A stretch of DNA of 64,000 nucleotides from Octadecabacter antarcticus 307 (GTDB lineage Bacteria; Pseudomonadota; Alphaproteobacteria; Rhodobacterales; Rhodobacteraceae): positions 2,966,501 to 3,030,500 of the forward strand of contig NC_020911.1 in assembly GCF_000155675.2 (NCBI RefSeq), read 5' to 3'. The translations under genes and the position numbers were made by a program. Below are positions 8,452-18,639 of this stretch, one piece after another (position 1 is the first letter of the stretch; the number at the start of each line of letters is the position of its first letter). The notes beneath the pieces were generated by a model, which saw only the letters and a program-made list of their open reading frames with translations, was not told where the DNA came from and did no database searches.

Positions 8452-9135
8452 TTAAGCAGCCCACCGACGGGCAGAACCGCTATCTATATGAACAAAGGTA
8501 CTATAAGTACCCACCCCCCCGCCGCAAAATTCTTGAGCCTTGATACTAAGTTCACGAATGTTAATACCAGGAAGTGAAAAATCAATCGCTTTTCCCACCA
8601 TATGAAGTGAATTACGTGCAACCCCATAGCCTCTTTGCCGAAGCAGTTCGTTTGTCTCTCGCGTCCGGTAACCAGATGTAATTCTTATGTCTCTGACTTT
8701 ACCTGGTGTCGCGAAGGAGCCACTAATTTTAATTAGGTCGTCCAAAACTTTTTGGTCTATCGGTAAGACTTCATCCTTACGCCAATCACGTAGGAAATGG
8801 TTCAACCTATGACCTACGGCCTGCCCCATGCGCAGCGAACCAGGCAAATCTATTACAAGACGTTCATCTGTATTCGCATTTTGCAGACGCAATTTCATCG
8901 GATGAGAACCGACAGAAATACCGCTGAATTGAAGTTCTTCAGAGGCGACAGAAGCCTCCTGAGTGTAGAGGTTTAACATCCTGCGCTCATCTCTAGTACC
9001 GGTAATGCGTCCACCCCCATTGAACAAACCGACACCTCTATCAAGATCAATTAGAGGCGCAGCGCTTACAGCGGCAGGCGCGCATAATAGACCAGCCACA
9101 AAAGAACGACGTAAAAGACTAATATCATCACTCAT
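8452..9135 (-). CDS. Tat-exported M15-type (YcbK/DUF882) peptidoglycan endopeptidase
   Basis: This protein should cleave peptide cross-links in murein in the periplasm. A twin-arginine signal (RRSFVAGLL, Arg9-Arg10) ends near PAAVSA. The C-terminal domain has the zinc-site pattern of the M15/DUF882 (MepK-like) family: SGYRT, then H178 and D185 in HMVGKAIDF, and H216/D218 in FVHID. It is the last gene of the minus-strand flagellar run, 36 bp after the extra hook/rod gene. Because FlgJ here lacks a hydrolase domain, this enzyme is a candidate for opening the cell wall for the rod. Family is well supported; the flagellar role is inference. Confidence 0.8.
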   Translation of the reverse strand: MSDDISLLRRSFVAGLLCAPAAVSAAPLIDLDRGVGLFNGGGRITGTRDERRMLNLYTQEASVASEELQFSGISVGSHPMKLRLQNANTDERLVIDLPGSLRMGQAVGHRLNHFLRDWRKDEVLPIDQKVLDDLIKISGSFATPGKVRDIRITSGYRTRETNELLRQRGYGVARNSLHMVGKAIDFSLPGINIRELSIKAQEFCGGGVGTYSTFVHIDSGSARRWAA

Positions 9136-9171
9136 TCTGGAGCCCTTACTTAAATAACATCCTCGTACAGC

Positions 9172-9975
9172 CTAGCGGGTTAGTTTTTCAATCATGTCAG
9201 AGTACGCCTGCAATATTCTGGAGGAGCCCGAAAACTGCTGTTGCGCTTGGATCATGCTTGTCAGCTCCGTAGTCAAGTTTACATTCGACGATTCCAGCGC
9301 ACCAGTCTGGACCTTGCCAAACCCATCTTGCCCACTAACGCCCAACATAAGCCCCCCCGCCTCTTCTGTAGCCTGAAAGCGACCCATTCCAAGTTGGCGA
9401 AGCGCTGTAACGTTTGGAAACGCCCCAATCGCAATTTGCCCCAGAATTACAGGTTCTTCCGAGCCATAGGTGCCTCTCATCACGCCGGACGCATTAATTT
9501 CTAAAGCAGTCAGTGTAGAACCATTCACGCTTTGGAACGGCACCTCCAACTGACCAAGCTCCGTGCCACCGAGGCCATCATAGCCCAGTACAAAATCATT
9601 GGTAGAAGTCCTTAGCACGCCGTTCTTATCCAATGCGAACTCACCGTCTCGGGTAAAGGTAAGCAACTGAGATGGCTGGGCGTCACCAGCAGAAGCGGCA
9701 GAAACAAACATACCGTTACCAATCAACGCTAAGTTCAGTACACCATCCCTTTCCATCAGGCTACCTTGCTCCCCGCTTTGACGGGTTGTCTCAACGACGC
9801 TGCCAACACCCAGAGACAGACGCGAAGCACTTTCTGCAGACGCTGCAGTATAAAGGTCAGAAAAGTTCGCAGTACTTTTGCGGAATGCAGTCGTACCAGC
9901 ATTAGCAACATTATTCGAGACTACGGATATCTCAAACATTGAGGTAGCCATCCCAGACTTAATTGTACCAAACAT
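9172..9975 (-). CDS. Flagellar hook/rod-family protein (additional FlgE/FlgF/FlgG paralogue)
   Basis: The 267-aa protein has the flagellar axial rod N-terminus (MFEISVVSNNVANAGTTAFR) and the matching C-terminus (GALESSNVNLTTELTSMIQA). It is a third short hook/rod paralogue, since flgF and flgG are also present upstream in this run. The start at 9975 is chosen because GAGGAGAG precedes it; a TTG at 9993 is unlikely. A good -24/-12 promoter lies 35 bp upstream, so it can be transcribed independently of flgKL. A FlgE-like short hook or distal rod role is possible; I cannot decide. Confidence 0.8.
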   Translation of the reverse strand: MFGTIKSGMATSMFEISVVSNNVANAGTTAFRKSTANFSDLYTAASAESASRLSLGVGSVVETTRQSGEQGSLMERDGVLNLALIGNGMFVSAASAGDAQPSQLLTFTRDGEFALDKNGVLRTSTNDFVLGYDGLGGTELGQLEVPFQSVNGSTLTALEINASGVMRGTYGSEEPVILGQIAIGAFPNVTALRQLGMGRFQATEEAGGLMLGVSGQDGFGKVQTGALESSNVNLTTELTSMIQAQQQFSGSSRILQAYSDMIEKLTR

Positions 9976-10010
9976 CAAAACTCTCCTCAGCATTCATTCT
10001 AAGTTTATGT

Positions 10011-10027
10011 TGCAGAAATCGTGCCAA
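10011..10027 (-). promoter_or_regulatory. Sigma-54 promoter for the extra hook/rod gene
   Basis: On the minus strand the sequence reads TTGGCACGATTTCTGCA, with GG and GC 10 bases apart as in the RpoN consensus, 35 bp before the start at 9975. Confidence 0.75.
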
Positions 10028-10033
10028 GGAAAA

Positions 10034-11296
10034 TTATTTTAAGAAATCAAAGAGGCTACCCTGCGAAATACGCGAATAGGCCTGCCTTGCAGCGTCGCGC
10101 ATGACCAGAAGCGTTTGAAGTTCTGTTATGACCTTTTCTAAGTCCACAGACCCCAATTCGTTCACATCAGATTCCAACGCCACGGACCGAGTCTGAATCG
10201 AAGCCTCTTGATCGTTCGCACGCTGCAACCGAGCACCAACAATCGTACGGGAGATCGCAACATCCTGACCGGCCTTCGTGATCTTTTCCAACTGCGCACT
10301 CAGCAACTGGACTCTTGGCACCATCGTCTGGTTTGGATCGTCATTGGTTGTGATCGTAAATTGAGGCATTCGAGATGCAAGAGTAACCCCTCCAATATCA
10401 AGATTTGATAATGTAATACTTCCCTCCGAAGCGGTAAGCTCCAACCGCCCATCCACGCTGGCCGCGGCAACCCCAGTTTCGTCCGAACGCTCGTTGATCG
10501 CCTCGAGAAGCCGATCATTAGATCCCCCCACGACTTCCAAAGCAGTAATAAACACAGAACCATCCGGCCCTTCCAGTGTTAAGGACCAGTCACGTGGGGT
10601 TCGGTCTCCGTTAAAGCTAAGCGAAAGGCCGACATCCGCGCTACCGGACAGGGTGCCATGAACGGAGTCATCGGTAGCCAACGCAGCTTCGAAGCTATCT
10701 ACAATATTGAAAACGCTCTCTATACCGTCATCGGTTTGAACATTCATAAAAGTACTGCCCCCATTGACTGAAGTGGGCAAGCGCATTGTCTCTGACACGG
10801 CCAAGGTGTGTTCACCACCATCGCCACGATACTGCATGCGGCCGTTTGCATCCTCGGAGAACGGCACTATGTCGGTCGCATACCCACCAAAAAGCGCCTG
10901 ACCGTTGCTCGTTTGGGTGTTGGCTAACCCAACCAGCGCCTCTCGAAGCTGAGAAACTTCAACCCGGAACGCCTCCATATCCGTCGTGCTGAAGGTATCG
11001 CTATTAGCAGCCACGGCCCGTTCACGCAACTGAGCAAGGATGTCATCAACACTCGTCAGTACCGTATCTCCCATAGACAGGCGTGATTGCGCAGTGCCCA
11101 CGTTCTTTCCAAACCCCTCAAGCTGGGTCAAGCCCTCCTCAAGCGCAGAAAGTTTTATAGCCTCAAAAGGCTTCTCTGCAGCTTCGGTTATTTCCCGCCC
11201 AGTAGAGATTTTGATCTGGCGAAGCTGAATTTCCTCGCTTATTTGAGAAAACCGCGACACCATTTGATCAGATAATAATTTAGTGGATATGGACAT
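10034..11296 (-). CDS. flgL: Hook-filament junction protein FlgL (HAP3)
   Basis: FlgL joins the hook to the filament together with FlgK. The 420-aa protein has flagellin-like ends: an N-terminal coiled coil (KLLSDQMVSRFSQISEEIQL, then QIKISTGREITEAAEKP) and a C-terminal helix (ELQTLLVMRDAARQAYSRI). The middle is a variable exposed domain. It follows flgK by 8 bp in the usual flgK-flgL order, and its ATG at 11296 is preceded by a GAGGTAG-like site. Confidence 0.9.
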   Translation of the reverse strand: MSISTKLLSDQMVSRFSQISEEIQLRQIKISTGREITEAAEKPFEAIKLSALEEGLTQLEGFGKNVGTAQSRLSMGDTVLTSVDDILAQLRERAVAANSDTFSTTDMEAFRVEVSQLREALVGLANTQTSNGQALFGGYATDIVPFSEDANGRMQYRGDGGEHTLAVSETMRLPTSVNGGSTFMNVQTDDGIESVFNIVDSFEAALATDDSVHGTLSGSADVGLSLSFNGDRTPRDWSLTLEGPDGSVFITALEVVGGSNDRLLEAINERSDETGVAAASVDGRLELTASEGSITLSNLDIGGVTLASRMPQFTITTNDDPNQTMVPRVQLLSAQLEKITKAGQDVAISRTIVGARLQRANDQEASIQTRSVALESDVNELGSVDLEKVITELQTLLVMRDAARQAYSRISQGSLFDFLK

Positions 11297-11304
11297 AGTC
11301 TACC

Positions 11305-14300
11305 TCATGTTATCCGAATTAGTGTGTCAAACATTTCACGTGCAGTTTGCAAGATACGCGCTGCAGCTTGAAAAGCCTGCTGTTGAGACATGAGTTTGGC
11401 AGCCTCTTCATCAAGGCTCACACCACTCAACTCGCCCTCAGAGGCGACGGCAGCATCCCGTACAGCCTCGTTTGAACTTAGCGTCATGCGCGCCGCCTCT
11501 AAAGTCGCACCAGCACCTGCGGCGATGGTTCGGAAGTCATCCTGGAAGCTGCGACGATCGGAGCCCTGCTGACCAAACGCAAGCAACATATCCATGTTTC
11601 GCGAATCGCCAGCTGACCGTTGACCCGTGATAAACTCAAAACTGTCCCCACTCTCAGCAAAACCCGAGAGTTCGACCATTTGGTCTGACACATTGAAACG
11701 AGCGAAACCACTCGACATCCGCGTTGCAATAGAAGCCCCACTGGCGTTGTCAAACAACTCCACCCGGCCAGAATTGTCGTCCATCATTTGAACACGAAAC
11801 GATTCAGGCTCGCGATCCTCTGCAGACACAGGTACCCCAATCTCATACTGGGCGCTCAAACGCTTCGCACCTTCCAACCCCATCATCACGAGAAGCTCCT
11901 CATCAGGAATATCGGTCAAATGCAGGTAAGATCCAGCAGCACTCGTACCACCAGACTTTATATCCACTGCGCTCCCATTGGTACTGCGCGCAAAAAGCTG
12001 GCCGTTTTCAACACTCAATTCAGCGGCCGCCAGTTTAAATCCTAGGTTTGTCGCTACGCTAGACGGGGTAATTACCATCGCATCGGCTCCAGCCTGCTGT
12101 GATGTCAAGGTAATGATAGAAAGGCCCGTCGAGGCGTCGAAATCGATCTCAGCCGAGAGAGCAGCGCTATCACTGACTGACGTGAGAGAAATACCAGAAC
12201 TGTCGATGTCGAAGGTGACCGTCTCCGCACCTCCCTTAACAGTGATATCCATCGTATAACTGCCAGCGGTCATGCTAGCGGCATCGAAAGCACGACCTTG
12301 TACGCTTAAGCTCGCCTGACTGTTCGACAGACCAAAAACGGACGCCGCTGTGTCTATGACAGGGCGTGGACCAGTTCCCGCTAACTGGCCATCAGCCACA
12401 ACGAGCGACAAGGAATACCCCTCATCCGTATCATTTACGCGAGCCCGAATTCGTCCAATTTCTGGACCTGTAATCTCAAAATCTAGTGCAGTCAGGCTAT
12501 CTGCATTCCCATCATCCACACGAGTGAGGGTATATTCCGCGCCTCCAAGTTCGAATAGAGCGGACGCTCCAATCTCAGGAATGGCATCTAGACTGAAGCC
12601 AACACCTTCCAGCATCGGTACAGGAGACTGTGCGCGCATTTGCAGTGCTGTTGCTTCAGCGATGCTGGCGCCATTCATCACCCCCACACCCACATTGCTC
12701 GAAGAAACCATAGCATTGAAAGATGTGTCATCCGCCATGGTCAACCGCGTTTCAAACAAAGAGGACGGCGCTTGCACTCGGGTCCCGTCCACACTTTGGG
12801 AAACACCGTCGATCCGGTTATCAAAGCCAAAGCTCAAGGCTGCCTGCGTACCACCATTGGTAAATGTGCGCTCCACCAAGCCGCCTATCATAGGATCTGC
12901 AGCAGAATTTAGAGCCACATTGGTCTGTCCCACAGCGCTTGTCGTCAGCGAGAAACTTGACCCACTGTGGAAAGACAAGGTCCCACTAAAGCGCAGGTCG
13001 TCCCCGAATGACAGGAAAGTTTCAGGGCTGTCAGAATTGTCCAGAGGCAGTGGATTGAAATCTTGATCCAGCGCACCAACTGTCAGCGCGATCTCAGAGG
13101 TAATATCCTGGATCACAACATCGAAACCGTCCGCTTGAAGCAGGGTAATATCACTTGAAGACAACGATAACTCTGCGGTGACACCCGTATCGCCTGACCG
13201 CCGATTAATAGATTCGACTAATTCCGACAAATTCCCATTATTGACCTGCGCTGAAACTGTCACTGGTGTTTGGTTTGTGCTGGTCAAATTGAACTGCACC
13301 TGTCCACTCGCGGCTCCTGCAAGAGATATACGCACCGCAGTTTGAGCCATTGTGCTGACACCAACGGCGGCAAAAGCCTTATTTGCCCGCTCAGAAACAT
13401 AGGCTGCATCAACCCCAGGCGGGATCGATAGGGAGCCTGTCGCGCCAGTCTCCATCTCTAAAGTGATAGTTTGCTCTTGTGTGGCATTGCCAGTGGGATT
13501 GGTCGAGATGGTGTTAAGATTGCTACCGCGAAGCCCCGTCAAAGAGCTCATCGTCGATTGCAGACCACTCTCCATCGGATCTGAATTAGAGATACGCTGA
13601 ATTATCGATAGACCTCGATAGCTGGCATTATTGTCAACCGTGTTGTGATCTGACCGATACTCTGCGCTTTCTGAAAATCCGTTTTCTACGGTTAGAAACT
13701 TCGCCACTTCCGTTGCATGCAGAGGAGAACCCGCGATCTGGCGCCCCTCACGAGTGAAAATACGTATATCAGAAGCTTCCTCGCCGAGAGACAAGTCAGT
13801 CCCCAGAACGCCGCCGGAAGACGACGTGGCACTGAGTGCAGTAAAAGCTTGCGATCCATCGGAGGCCAAGGCCAGCCCAGATTCAGAACCGGATACCGTA
13901 ATCCCAAGATCTTTCAGCATGACATTGGAGGTCGCGTCGCCAGACCGTAAGACTCCCATAGAAAGATAATGCGCTATTTCAGACCCTGTCTCCCAAGCGT
14001 CAATCCCGACAGAATTTGGATTCAGCGTAAAACTATACTCCACACCATCCACGGTAGCCGAAATCGACCTGATGTTCGCATCTAACTCCGCCGAAACTGA
14101 GGCAGTTGTTTGAGTGGCAAGGCTTGCCAAAGTTATCTCATTTGTACCGCGTGGAATGCTAGCAACGACACCACCACGCAGAAATTCCTGTGCCGCCACA
14201 GGAGATAAATTGTTAGACAATATATTCGCCAGTGACGGCACGCCTGATTCAGGTGCCGTATCCTGCGATGTAGTTAAAACGGCAGAACCACTGTTAGTCG

Positions 14301-15615
14301 TTGCAGGATAGACCACTGTCCTCGAGGCTGCTGCCAACTCCTCCCCGCGGGTCAAAAGGAACGACATACGTGAGGCTTCCCCCGCCATTAAGGCGAAAGA
14401 GATTACATCGCCATCTTCTGGCGTACCCGTCACATCAATTACCGCCCCATCAAGCTCGATCCGCCCGCGTCCAGTACCAAGAGTTTCTCCAGTTTCATTG
14501 GACAATTGCCATTGTCCCCGCTTCGCATCGTAAGTCATCTGCATATCACTCAGCCGATCAGCTCGCCCAGGCACAAGGTAGATGGATGCCTCCGCATCGC
14601 CCTGATTGACGGTACGCGCGCTGACCTCAAAGTCCACCACGGAAAACAGCTCTCGCCCAAGCTGGCCGTCAAGGTCAATCCCCTGCGAATGCTGTGCATT
14701 CATCTTCTGAGTAAAATCGCGTGCTAGTGCATCCAGCTCCATCACAGCGCGCTGTGTCGTGCCATGAGCATCAACCAATCCACGCAAACTACCAGCCTCA
14801 AGCTGAGAAACAATCTGGCCAGAGCCGATCCGGAGCATAATGCTACCTTGTTCGCTCGCCACAACAGTGAGATTCTTGGCGTCCTCACCTGACAAGATAA
14901 TAGGCCCTGCAGTGGAACCACCCAATCGCACCTCGGCGTCGAAACGCCCGCCGATGCTGACGTTCAACGGGATCACCTCAGACAAGTTGTCTAGAATACG
15001 ATCTCGTTCATCCATCAGACTATTAGGAGGGTTAGCACCAATATTTGACGCCCGTAGTTGGCCATTCAGGACTGATAGTGCCTCAAGGTTCCGGTTTACC
15101 TCAACCAGCCTGATCTCAATCTCCTCCACAGTTCCCTCTGCCAACCCACCCAACAAGTTTGCTGTATTGTTGAACGCATTTGCCACTGTATGACCCATCT
15201 CTACCGCTGCCGAACGAGGCGCATTATCCCCAGGTTCAGCGGATACTTGGCGGAGTTGCTCGAAGAACGCAGTCATTACTGCGCCTAAATCACCATCGTT
15301 TGGCAGAATTGCATTTTCTAGGGACTCCAGCTTACCAACGAAGGCATCTGACGCCTCAAACCGACCAACAGAAACGCGCTTTGTATCTGTTAGGAATGCG
15401 TCGTACGCTCGGTTCACCACACCCAACTTAACCCCAAGACCAACTTGAGACGTCATCGAGTTTAACTCGCTTTGGACGCCAAATACCTCGGTCAGATTAG
15501 CATCCCTGCGTCGGTAACCTTCCGTGTTTGCATTTACGATATTCTGACCCGTAACGTTCAGCGCCTGACGCTGAGCGTTGATAGCACTCCGACCAATTTC
15601 GAATAAACTAGCCAT
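11305..15615 (-). CDS. flgK: Giant hook-filament junction protein FlgK (HAP1)
   Basis: FlgK is the first hook-filament junction protein. The N-terminus (INAQRQALNVTGQNIVNANT) and C-terminus (AKLMSQQQAFQAAARILQTA) are typical. At 1436 aa it is more than twice the usual 450-650 aa; the excess is a central stretch of repetitive beta-rich, Ser/Thr/Asp-rich sequence that probably forms extra surface domains. The frame is uninterrupted over 4.3 kb, so the size is real. The start codon directly abuts the flgJ stop. A similar expansion in FlgE suggests coordinated evolution of the outer flagellar parts. Confidence 0.92.
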   Translation of the reverse strand: MASLFEIGRSAINAQRQALNVTGQNIVNANTEGYRRRDANLTEVFGVQSELNSMTSQVGLGVKLGVVNRAYDAFLTDTKRVSVGRFEASDAFVGKLESLENAILPNDGDLGAVMTAFFEQLRQVSAEPGDNAPRSAAVEMGHTVANAFNNTANLLGGLAEGTVEEIEIRLVEVNRNLEALSVLNGQLRASNIGANPPNSLMDERDRILDNLSEVIPLNVSIGGRFDAEVRLGGSTAGPIILSGEDAKNLTVVASEQGSIMLRIGSGQIVSQLEAGSLRGLVDAHGTTQRAVMELDALARDFTQKMNAQHSQGIDLDGQLGRELFSVVDFEVSARTVNQGDAEASIYLVPGRADRLSDMQMTYDAKRGQWQLSNETGETLGTGRGRIELDGAVIDVTGTPEDGDVISFALMAGEASRMSFLLTRGEELAAASRTVVYPATTNSGSAVLTTSQDTAPESGVPSLANILSNNLSPVAAQEFLRGGVVASIPRGTNEITLASLATQTTASVSAELDANIRSISATVDGVEYSFTLNPNSVGIDAWETGSEIAHYLSMGVLRSGDATSNVMLKDLGITVSGSESGLALASDGSQAFTALSATSSSGGVLGTDLSLGEEASDIRIFTREGRQIAGSPLHATEVAKFLTVENGFSESAEYRSDHNTVDNNASYRGLSIIQRISNSDPMESGLQSTMSSLTGLRGSNLNTISTNPTGNATQEQTITLEMETGATGSLSIPPGVDAAYVSERANKAFAAVGVSTMAQTAVRISLAGAASGQVQFNLTSTNQTPVTVSAQVNNGNLSELVESINRRSGDTGVTAELSLSSSDITLLQADGFDVVIQDITSEIALTVGALDQDFNPLPLDNSDSPETFLSFGDDLRFSGTLSFHSGSSFSLTTSAVGQTNVALNSAADPMIGGLVERTFTNGGTQAALSFGFDNRIDGVSQSVDGTRVQAPSSLFETRLTMADDTSFNAMVSSSNVGVGVMNGASIAEATALQMRAQSPVPMLEGVGFSLDAIPEIGASALFELGGAEYTLTRVDDGNADSLTALDFEITGPEIGRIRARVNDTDEGYSLSLVVADGQLAGTGPRPVIDTAASVFGLSNSQASLSVQGRAFDAASMTAGSYTMDITVKGGAETVTFDIDSSGISLTSVSDSAALSAEIDFDASTGLSIITLTSQQAGADAMVITPSSVATNLGFKLAAAELSVENGQLFARSTNGSAVDIKSGGTSAAGSYLHLTDIPDEELLVMMGLEGAKRLSAQYEIGVPVSAEDREPESFRVQMMDDNSGRVELFDNASGASIATRMSSGFARFNVSDQMVELSGFAESGDSFEFITGQRSAGDSRNMDMLLAFGQQGSDRRSFQDDFRTIAAGAGATLEAARMTLSSNEAVRDAAVASEGELSGVSLDEEAAKLMSQQQAFQAAARILQTAREMFDTLIRIT

Positions 15616-15954
15616 TTACTCTATGTCTCCGTTTAATACTCTATTCTCGAACTGGCGCACGAGTGCATCAGCAATCCCAAGAGATTCACGCTGCGCCAGA
15701 GCGTCTGCATATTCAGTATCCAGCATTTGATTAAACGTCTTCTGACCTTCACTGTTTAGCAAAGGATCAGACAATTGTGCCGACCGAGCGCTGGACAGAA
15801 TAGTTTTTACGAACAAAGCCTCAAACTGCTCTGCGACTTCCACTAACTGCTCTCGTGTCTCAAGCGTTTCGTTACGGTCCAAAGGCATGGATTTTTCGCC
15901 ATGGGCAGCCGCTCCGACAGAAAAATTTAAAGCAGTGGAACTAATTGTATTCAT
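15616..15954 (-). CDS. flgJ: Rod-binding protein FlgJ, short form without hydrolase domain
   Basis: FlgJ in enterobacteria caps the growing rod and carries a C-terminal muramidase. This 112-aa protein has only the rod-binding part (ETREQLVEVAEQFEALFVKT, then FNQMLDTEYADALAQRESLG). Short FlgJ is common in alphaproteobacteria, where a separate enzyme opens the peptidoglycan. It sits between flgI and flgK in standard order. Confidence 0.88.
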   Translation of the reverse strand: MNTISSTALNFSVGAAAHGEKSMPLDRNETLETREQLVEVAEQFEALFVKTILSSARSAQLSDPLLNSEGQKTFNQMLDTEYADALAQRESLGIADALVRQFENRVLNGDIE

Positions 15955-15991
15955 ATAAATAACCTCGGATACAGGGTGCCATCATAGTACT

Positions 15992-17125
15992 TCAAATGAC
16001 GATAAGCTGCGCGCGCAGGGCACCAGCAACCTTGAGAGCCTCAAGGATAGCGACGAGATCAGAGGGCGTGGCACCAATCGCGTTGATAGCGTCAACGACA
16101 TCGCTAAGACTTACACCAGGATCGAACAGGAAAGCGCGCGCCTCAGGCTGATCCACAAATATCTGACTGTCTGGCGTTTCCAATGGTGCGACTGGGGTAT
16201 TGACCACCCCATCAGCAGTGATGATTGTCTCGCTCTGTGGAGTTAACCCTGTATCCTCTCGGATGCGAACTGTCAGGCTGCCGTGGGTAATGACAGCCGG
16301 TGTCACGTTCACATTACCACCAATTACGATCGTACCAGTACGAGAGTTCACGATAATTTGCGCAGGCGGCTCCCCAGGCTGAACCTCAACTTTTTCGATC
16401 AAACTGGCGAAAGACACTTTCTGCGCGGGATCGGCAGGCGCAAGAACCCGAATAGAGGATGCGTCGATTGCCACGGCGGTATCGTTCCCAAAGATGACAT
16501 TGATCGCTTCGGCTACGTTGGTGGCAGTAGAGAAATCAGCCCGATGCAGGTTCAACACAATGTATTCACCAGCTATGAAGGGGCTTTCAACTAACCTTTC
16601 GACCGTCGCTCCCTGGGGTACGCGCCCGACCGTTGGCACGTTAACCGTAAGAGAAGACCCATCCTCCCCAGACACACCCAAGCCACCCACCACGAGGTTT
16701 CCCTGTGCTAGAGCGTAGGTTTCACCGTCAACGCCAAGTAAAGGCGCCATCAGGAGCGTACCACCACGCAAGGATTCGGCAGGCCCCAAGGTTGAAACCG
16801 TCACATCCAACGTCTGCCCCGGCTTGCTAAAGGCAGGCAGTTCAGCAGTCACCATCACAGCCGCAGCGTTGGTCCCGTCAAGTCCATCTTGCTCTGTCAC
16901 CATACCAAAACGAGACACCATCGATTGCAGAGATTGCAACGTAAGCCCAAGATTACCATCGCCTGTGCCAGACAGGCCCACCACAAGGCCGTAGCCGACT
17001 AACTGATTGCTCCGAACCCCCGCAAGAGACGCCAAATCTTTAATACGATCTGCCTGAGCGATATTGGCAGCCGCCATGACAAATATCAGAGTAATGAGTG
17101 CTGAACGCAAATACCGCATAGTCAA
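15992..17125 (-). CDS. flgI: Flagellar P-ring protein FlgI
   Basis: FlgI forms the periplasmic P ring around the rod. A Sec signal peptide ([19 protein letters not shown]) is followed by the highly conserved mature start [20 protein letters not shown] and [12 protein letters not shown]. The C-terminus ([20 protein letters not shown], then [18 protein letters not shown]) is also typical, and the 377-aa length is normal. It is 2 bp from flgH. Confidence 0.95.
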   Translation of the reverse strand: MTMRYLRSALITLIFVMAAANIAQADRIKDLASLAGVRSNQLVGYGLVVGLSGTGDGNLGLTLQSLQSMVSRFGMVTEQDGLDGTNAAAVMVTAELPAFSKPGQTLDVTVSTLGPAESLRGGTLLMAPLLGVDGETYALAQGNLVVGGLGVSGEDGSSLTVNVPTVGRVPQGATVERLVESPFIAGEYIVLNLHRADFSTATNVAEAINVIFGNDTAVAIDASSIRVLAPADPAQKVSFASLIEKVEVQPGEPPAQIIVNSRTGTIVIGGNVNVTPAVITHGSLTVRIREDTGLTPQSETIITADGVVNTPVAPLETPDSQIFVDQPEARAFLFDPGVSLSDVVDAINAIGATPSDLVAILEALKVAGALRAQLIVI

Positions 17126-17127
17126 CC

Positions 17128-17769
17128 CTAAACCAAGTTCAGACTGGACAGAACGCGCGAAAACAACCCACGCCTGCCGGTATCCGCCACATCGCCTGCA
17201 CCGATGTAGGTAATCTCAGCATTGGCAATACGGTTGGAGTTCACAACATTGCTTGGGCTGATATCGCTCCGACGCACGATCCCACTTACCCGCACATATT
17301 CGTCCCCATTATTTAGCGTCAGCTTCTTCTGCCCCAATACTTCCAAGTTCCCGTTCGAAAAGACCCTAACTATGCTGACCGTTACCAATCCGGTGAATGA
17401 GTTTGATTGTGCAGCTGCACCCGACCCCGCAAACGTTTGATCCGAACTAAACGACAAATCGTTCATTCCGAGAAAATTTGGCAGGTCGGCGGTAACGCTA
17501 TCCGAATTGCCAGCAGAAGCACTTTGGGATTTAATCGCCTGAAAAGATTCGTTCAACGCGACCGTCAGTACATCGCCCACCCTAGAGGCACGCTGTTCAA
17601 CCGCAAAAAGGCCCACTGCACCAGCGTGATAGATGCTTCCATTGGCAGGGCGTGGCAGGCTCGTCTCCTCCGAAATAATAGGTTGGAATGCCGCGCTGGC
17701 TTCGTTCTCAACGTAAGTCGAGCAACCTGCACTAAGACATAGTCCCCATAAACCTATCAAACGGATCAT
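17128..17769 (-). CDS. flgH: Flagellar L-ring lipoprotein FlgH
   Basis: FlgH forms the outer-membrane L ring. A lipoprotein signal with lipobox LSAGC (Cys near residue 16) is followed by FlgH motifs: [36 protein letters not shown] and [16 protein letters not shown]. The length (213 aa) is normal and it lies between flgG and flgI. Confidence 0.95.
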   Translation of the reverse strand: MIRLIGLWGLCLSAGCSTYVENEASAAFQPIISEETSLPRPANGSIYHAGAVGLFAVEQRASRVGDVLTVALNESFQAIKSQSASAGNSDSVTADLPNFLGMNDLSFSSDQTFAGSGAAAQSNSFTGLVTVSIVRVFSNGNLEVLGQKKLTLNNGDEYVRVSGIVRRSDISPSNVVNSNRIANAEITYIGAGDVADTGRRGLFSRVLSSLNLV

Positions 17770-17785
17770 ACTAGTTCTCCAGTTA

Positions 17786-18571
17786 CTAAAGATTATTCGA
17801 GATGTAACGCATCATTTCATCAGAAGAAGTAATTGCCTTAGAACTCACCTCATAAGCGCGCTGCGTCTCAATCATCTCAACGAGCTGCTGCACCACATTC
17901 ACGTTGGACGCCTCCAACGCGCCCTGCATCAACTTCCCCAGACCCTGCGACTGGGGCGCTGCAACGGTTGCGGCACCACTGGCGGTGGTCTCAACGACAA
18001 AGCTTTCGCCAATAGGCTGCAAACCACGAGGGTTAGCAAAAGTGGCGAGGCTTAGCTGCCCGACCTCCTGCGCTACTTCCTGTCCTGAACTACGCACCGA
18101 AACAATTCCATCTTGGGAGATATTGACCTCCACCGCCTCGTCTGGGATCCGTATTTCAGGCTGAATAACATAGCCACTCGCAGTGGTCATGGTACCATCC
18201 GCACTGCGCGAAAAAGAACCGTTGCGGGTATAGCCCACCCTACCATCAGGCATCAGCACCTGAAAGAAGCCCTGTCCGTCGATAGCCAAGTCAAACGAGT
18301 TGTCCGTGTTGACCATACCGCCCTGAGTGTAGAGCTTCTGCGTGTTAACCGCACGTACCCCCGTGCCAAGAGCCAGTGCGGAAGTCAGCGCAGTACCTTC
18401 TGACGTTTGATCACCACCTGCACGACTTACCTGATAAAGTAGACTTTCAAAATTGACCCGGTCACTTTTGAAACCAACAGTGTTCAAGTTTGAGAGATTG
18501 TTGGCGATGACCTGCATCCGCGTTTGCTGCGCATTCAGGCCAGTCTTTGCAACATGCATAGCGTTGGACAT
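17786..18571 (-). CDS. flgG: Flagellar distal rod protein FlgG
   Basis: FlgG builds the distal rod. The 261-aa protein contains TGLNAQQTRMQVIANNLSNL at the N-terminus, DLAIDGQGFFQVLMPDGRVG in the middle, and the C-terminal EASNVNVVQQLVEMIETQRA. The order flgF-flgG-flgH is standard. A sigma-54 site lies 32 bp upstream, so transcription of flgGHIJKL can start here. Confidence 0.95.
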   Translation of the reverse strand: MSNAMHVAKTGLNAQQTRMQVIANNLSNLNTVGFKSDRVNFESLLYQVSRAGGDQTSEGTALTSALALGTGVRAVNTQKLYTQGGMVNTDNSFDLAIDGQGFFQVLMPDGRVGYTRNGSFSRSADGTMTTASGYVIQPEIRIPDEAVEVNISQDGIVSVRSSGQEVAQEVGQLSLATFANPRGLQPIGESFVVETTASGAATVAAPQSQGLGKLMQGALEASNVNVVQQLVEMIETQRAYEVSSKAITSSDEMMRYISNNL

Positions 18572-18603
18572 TGTCGGCTCCTAATTAGTCTTCAGTATAA
18601 GTG

Positions 18604-18620
18604 TGCAATCAATGTGCCAA
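18604..18620 (-). promoter_or_regulatory. Sigma-54 promoter in front of flgG
   Basis: The minus strand reads TTGGCACATTGATTGCA, a near-perfect -24/-12 element with 10 bases between GG and GC, in the 68-bp flgF-flgG gap. Confidence 0.85.
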
Positions 18621-18639
18621 TATAGCCCACAGAGCGTAG

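Noticed and set aside
8342..8455. 37-codon frame after the IstB-like gene
   Set aside because: GTG start without a clear ribosome site, no known family; it could be coding but cannot be supported.
15955..15991. Sigma-54 site in front of flgJ (TGGCACCCTGTATCC)
   Set aside because: The -12 GC is missing, so the match is incomplete.
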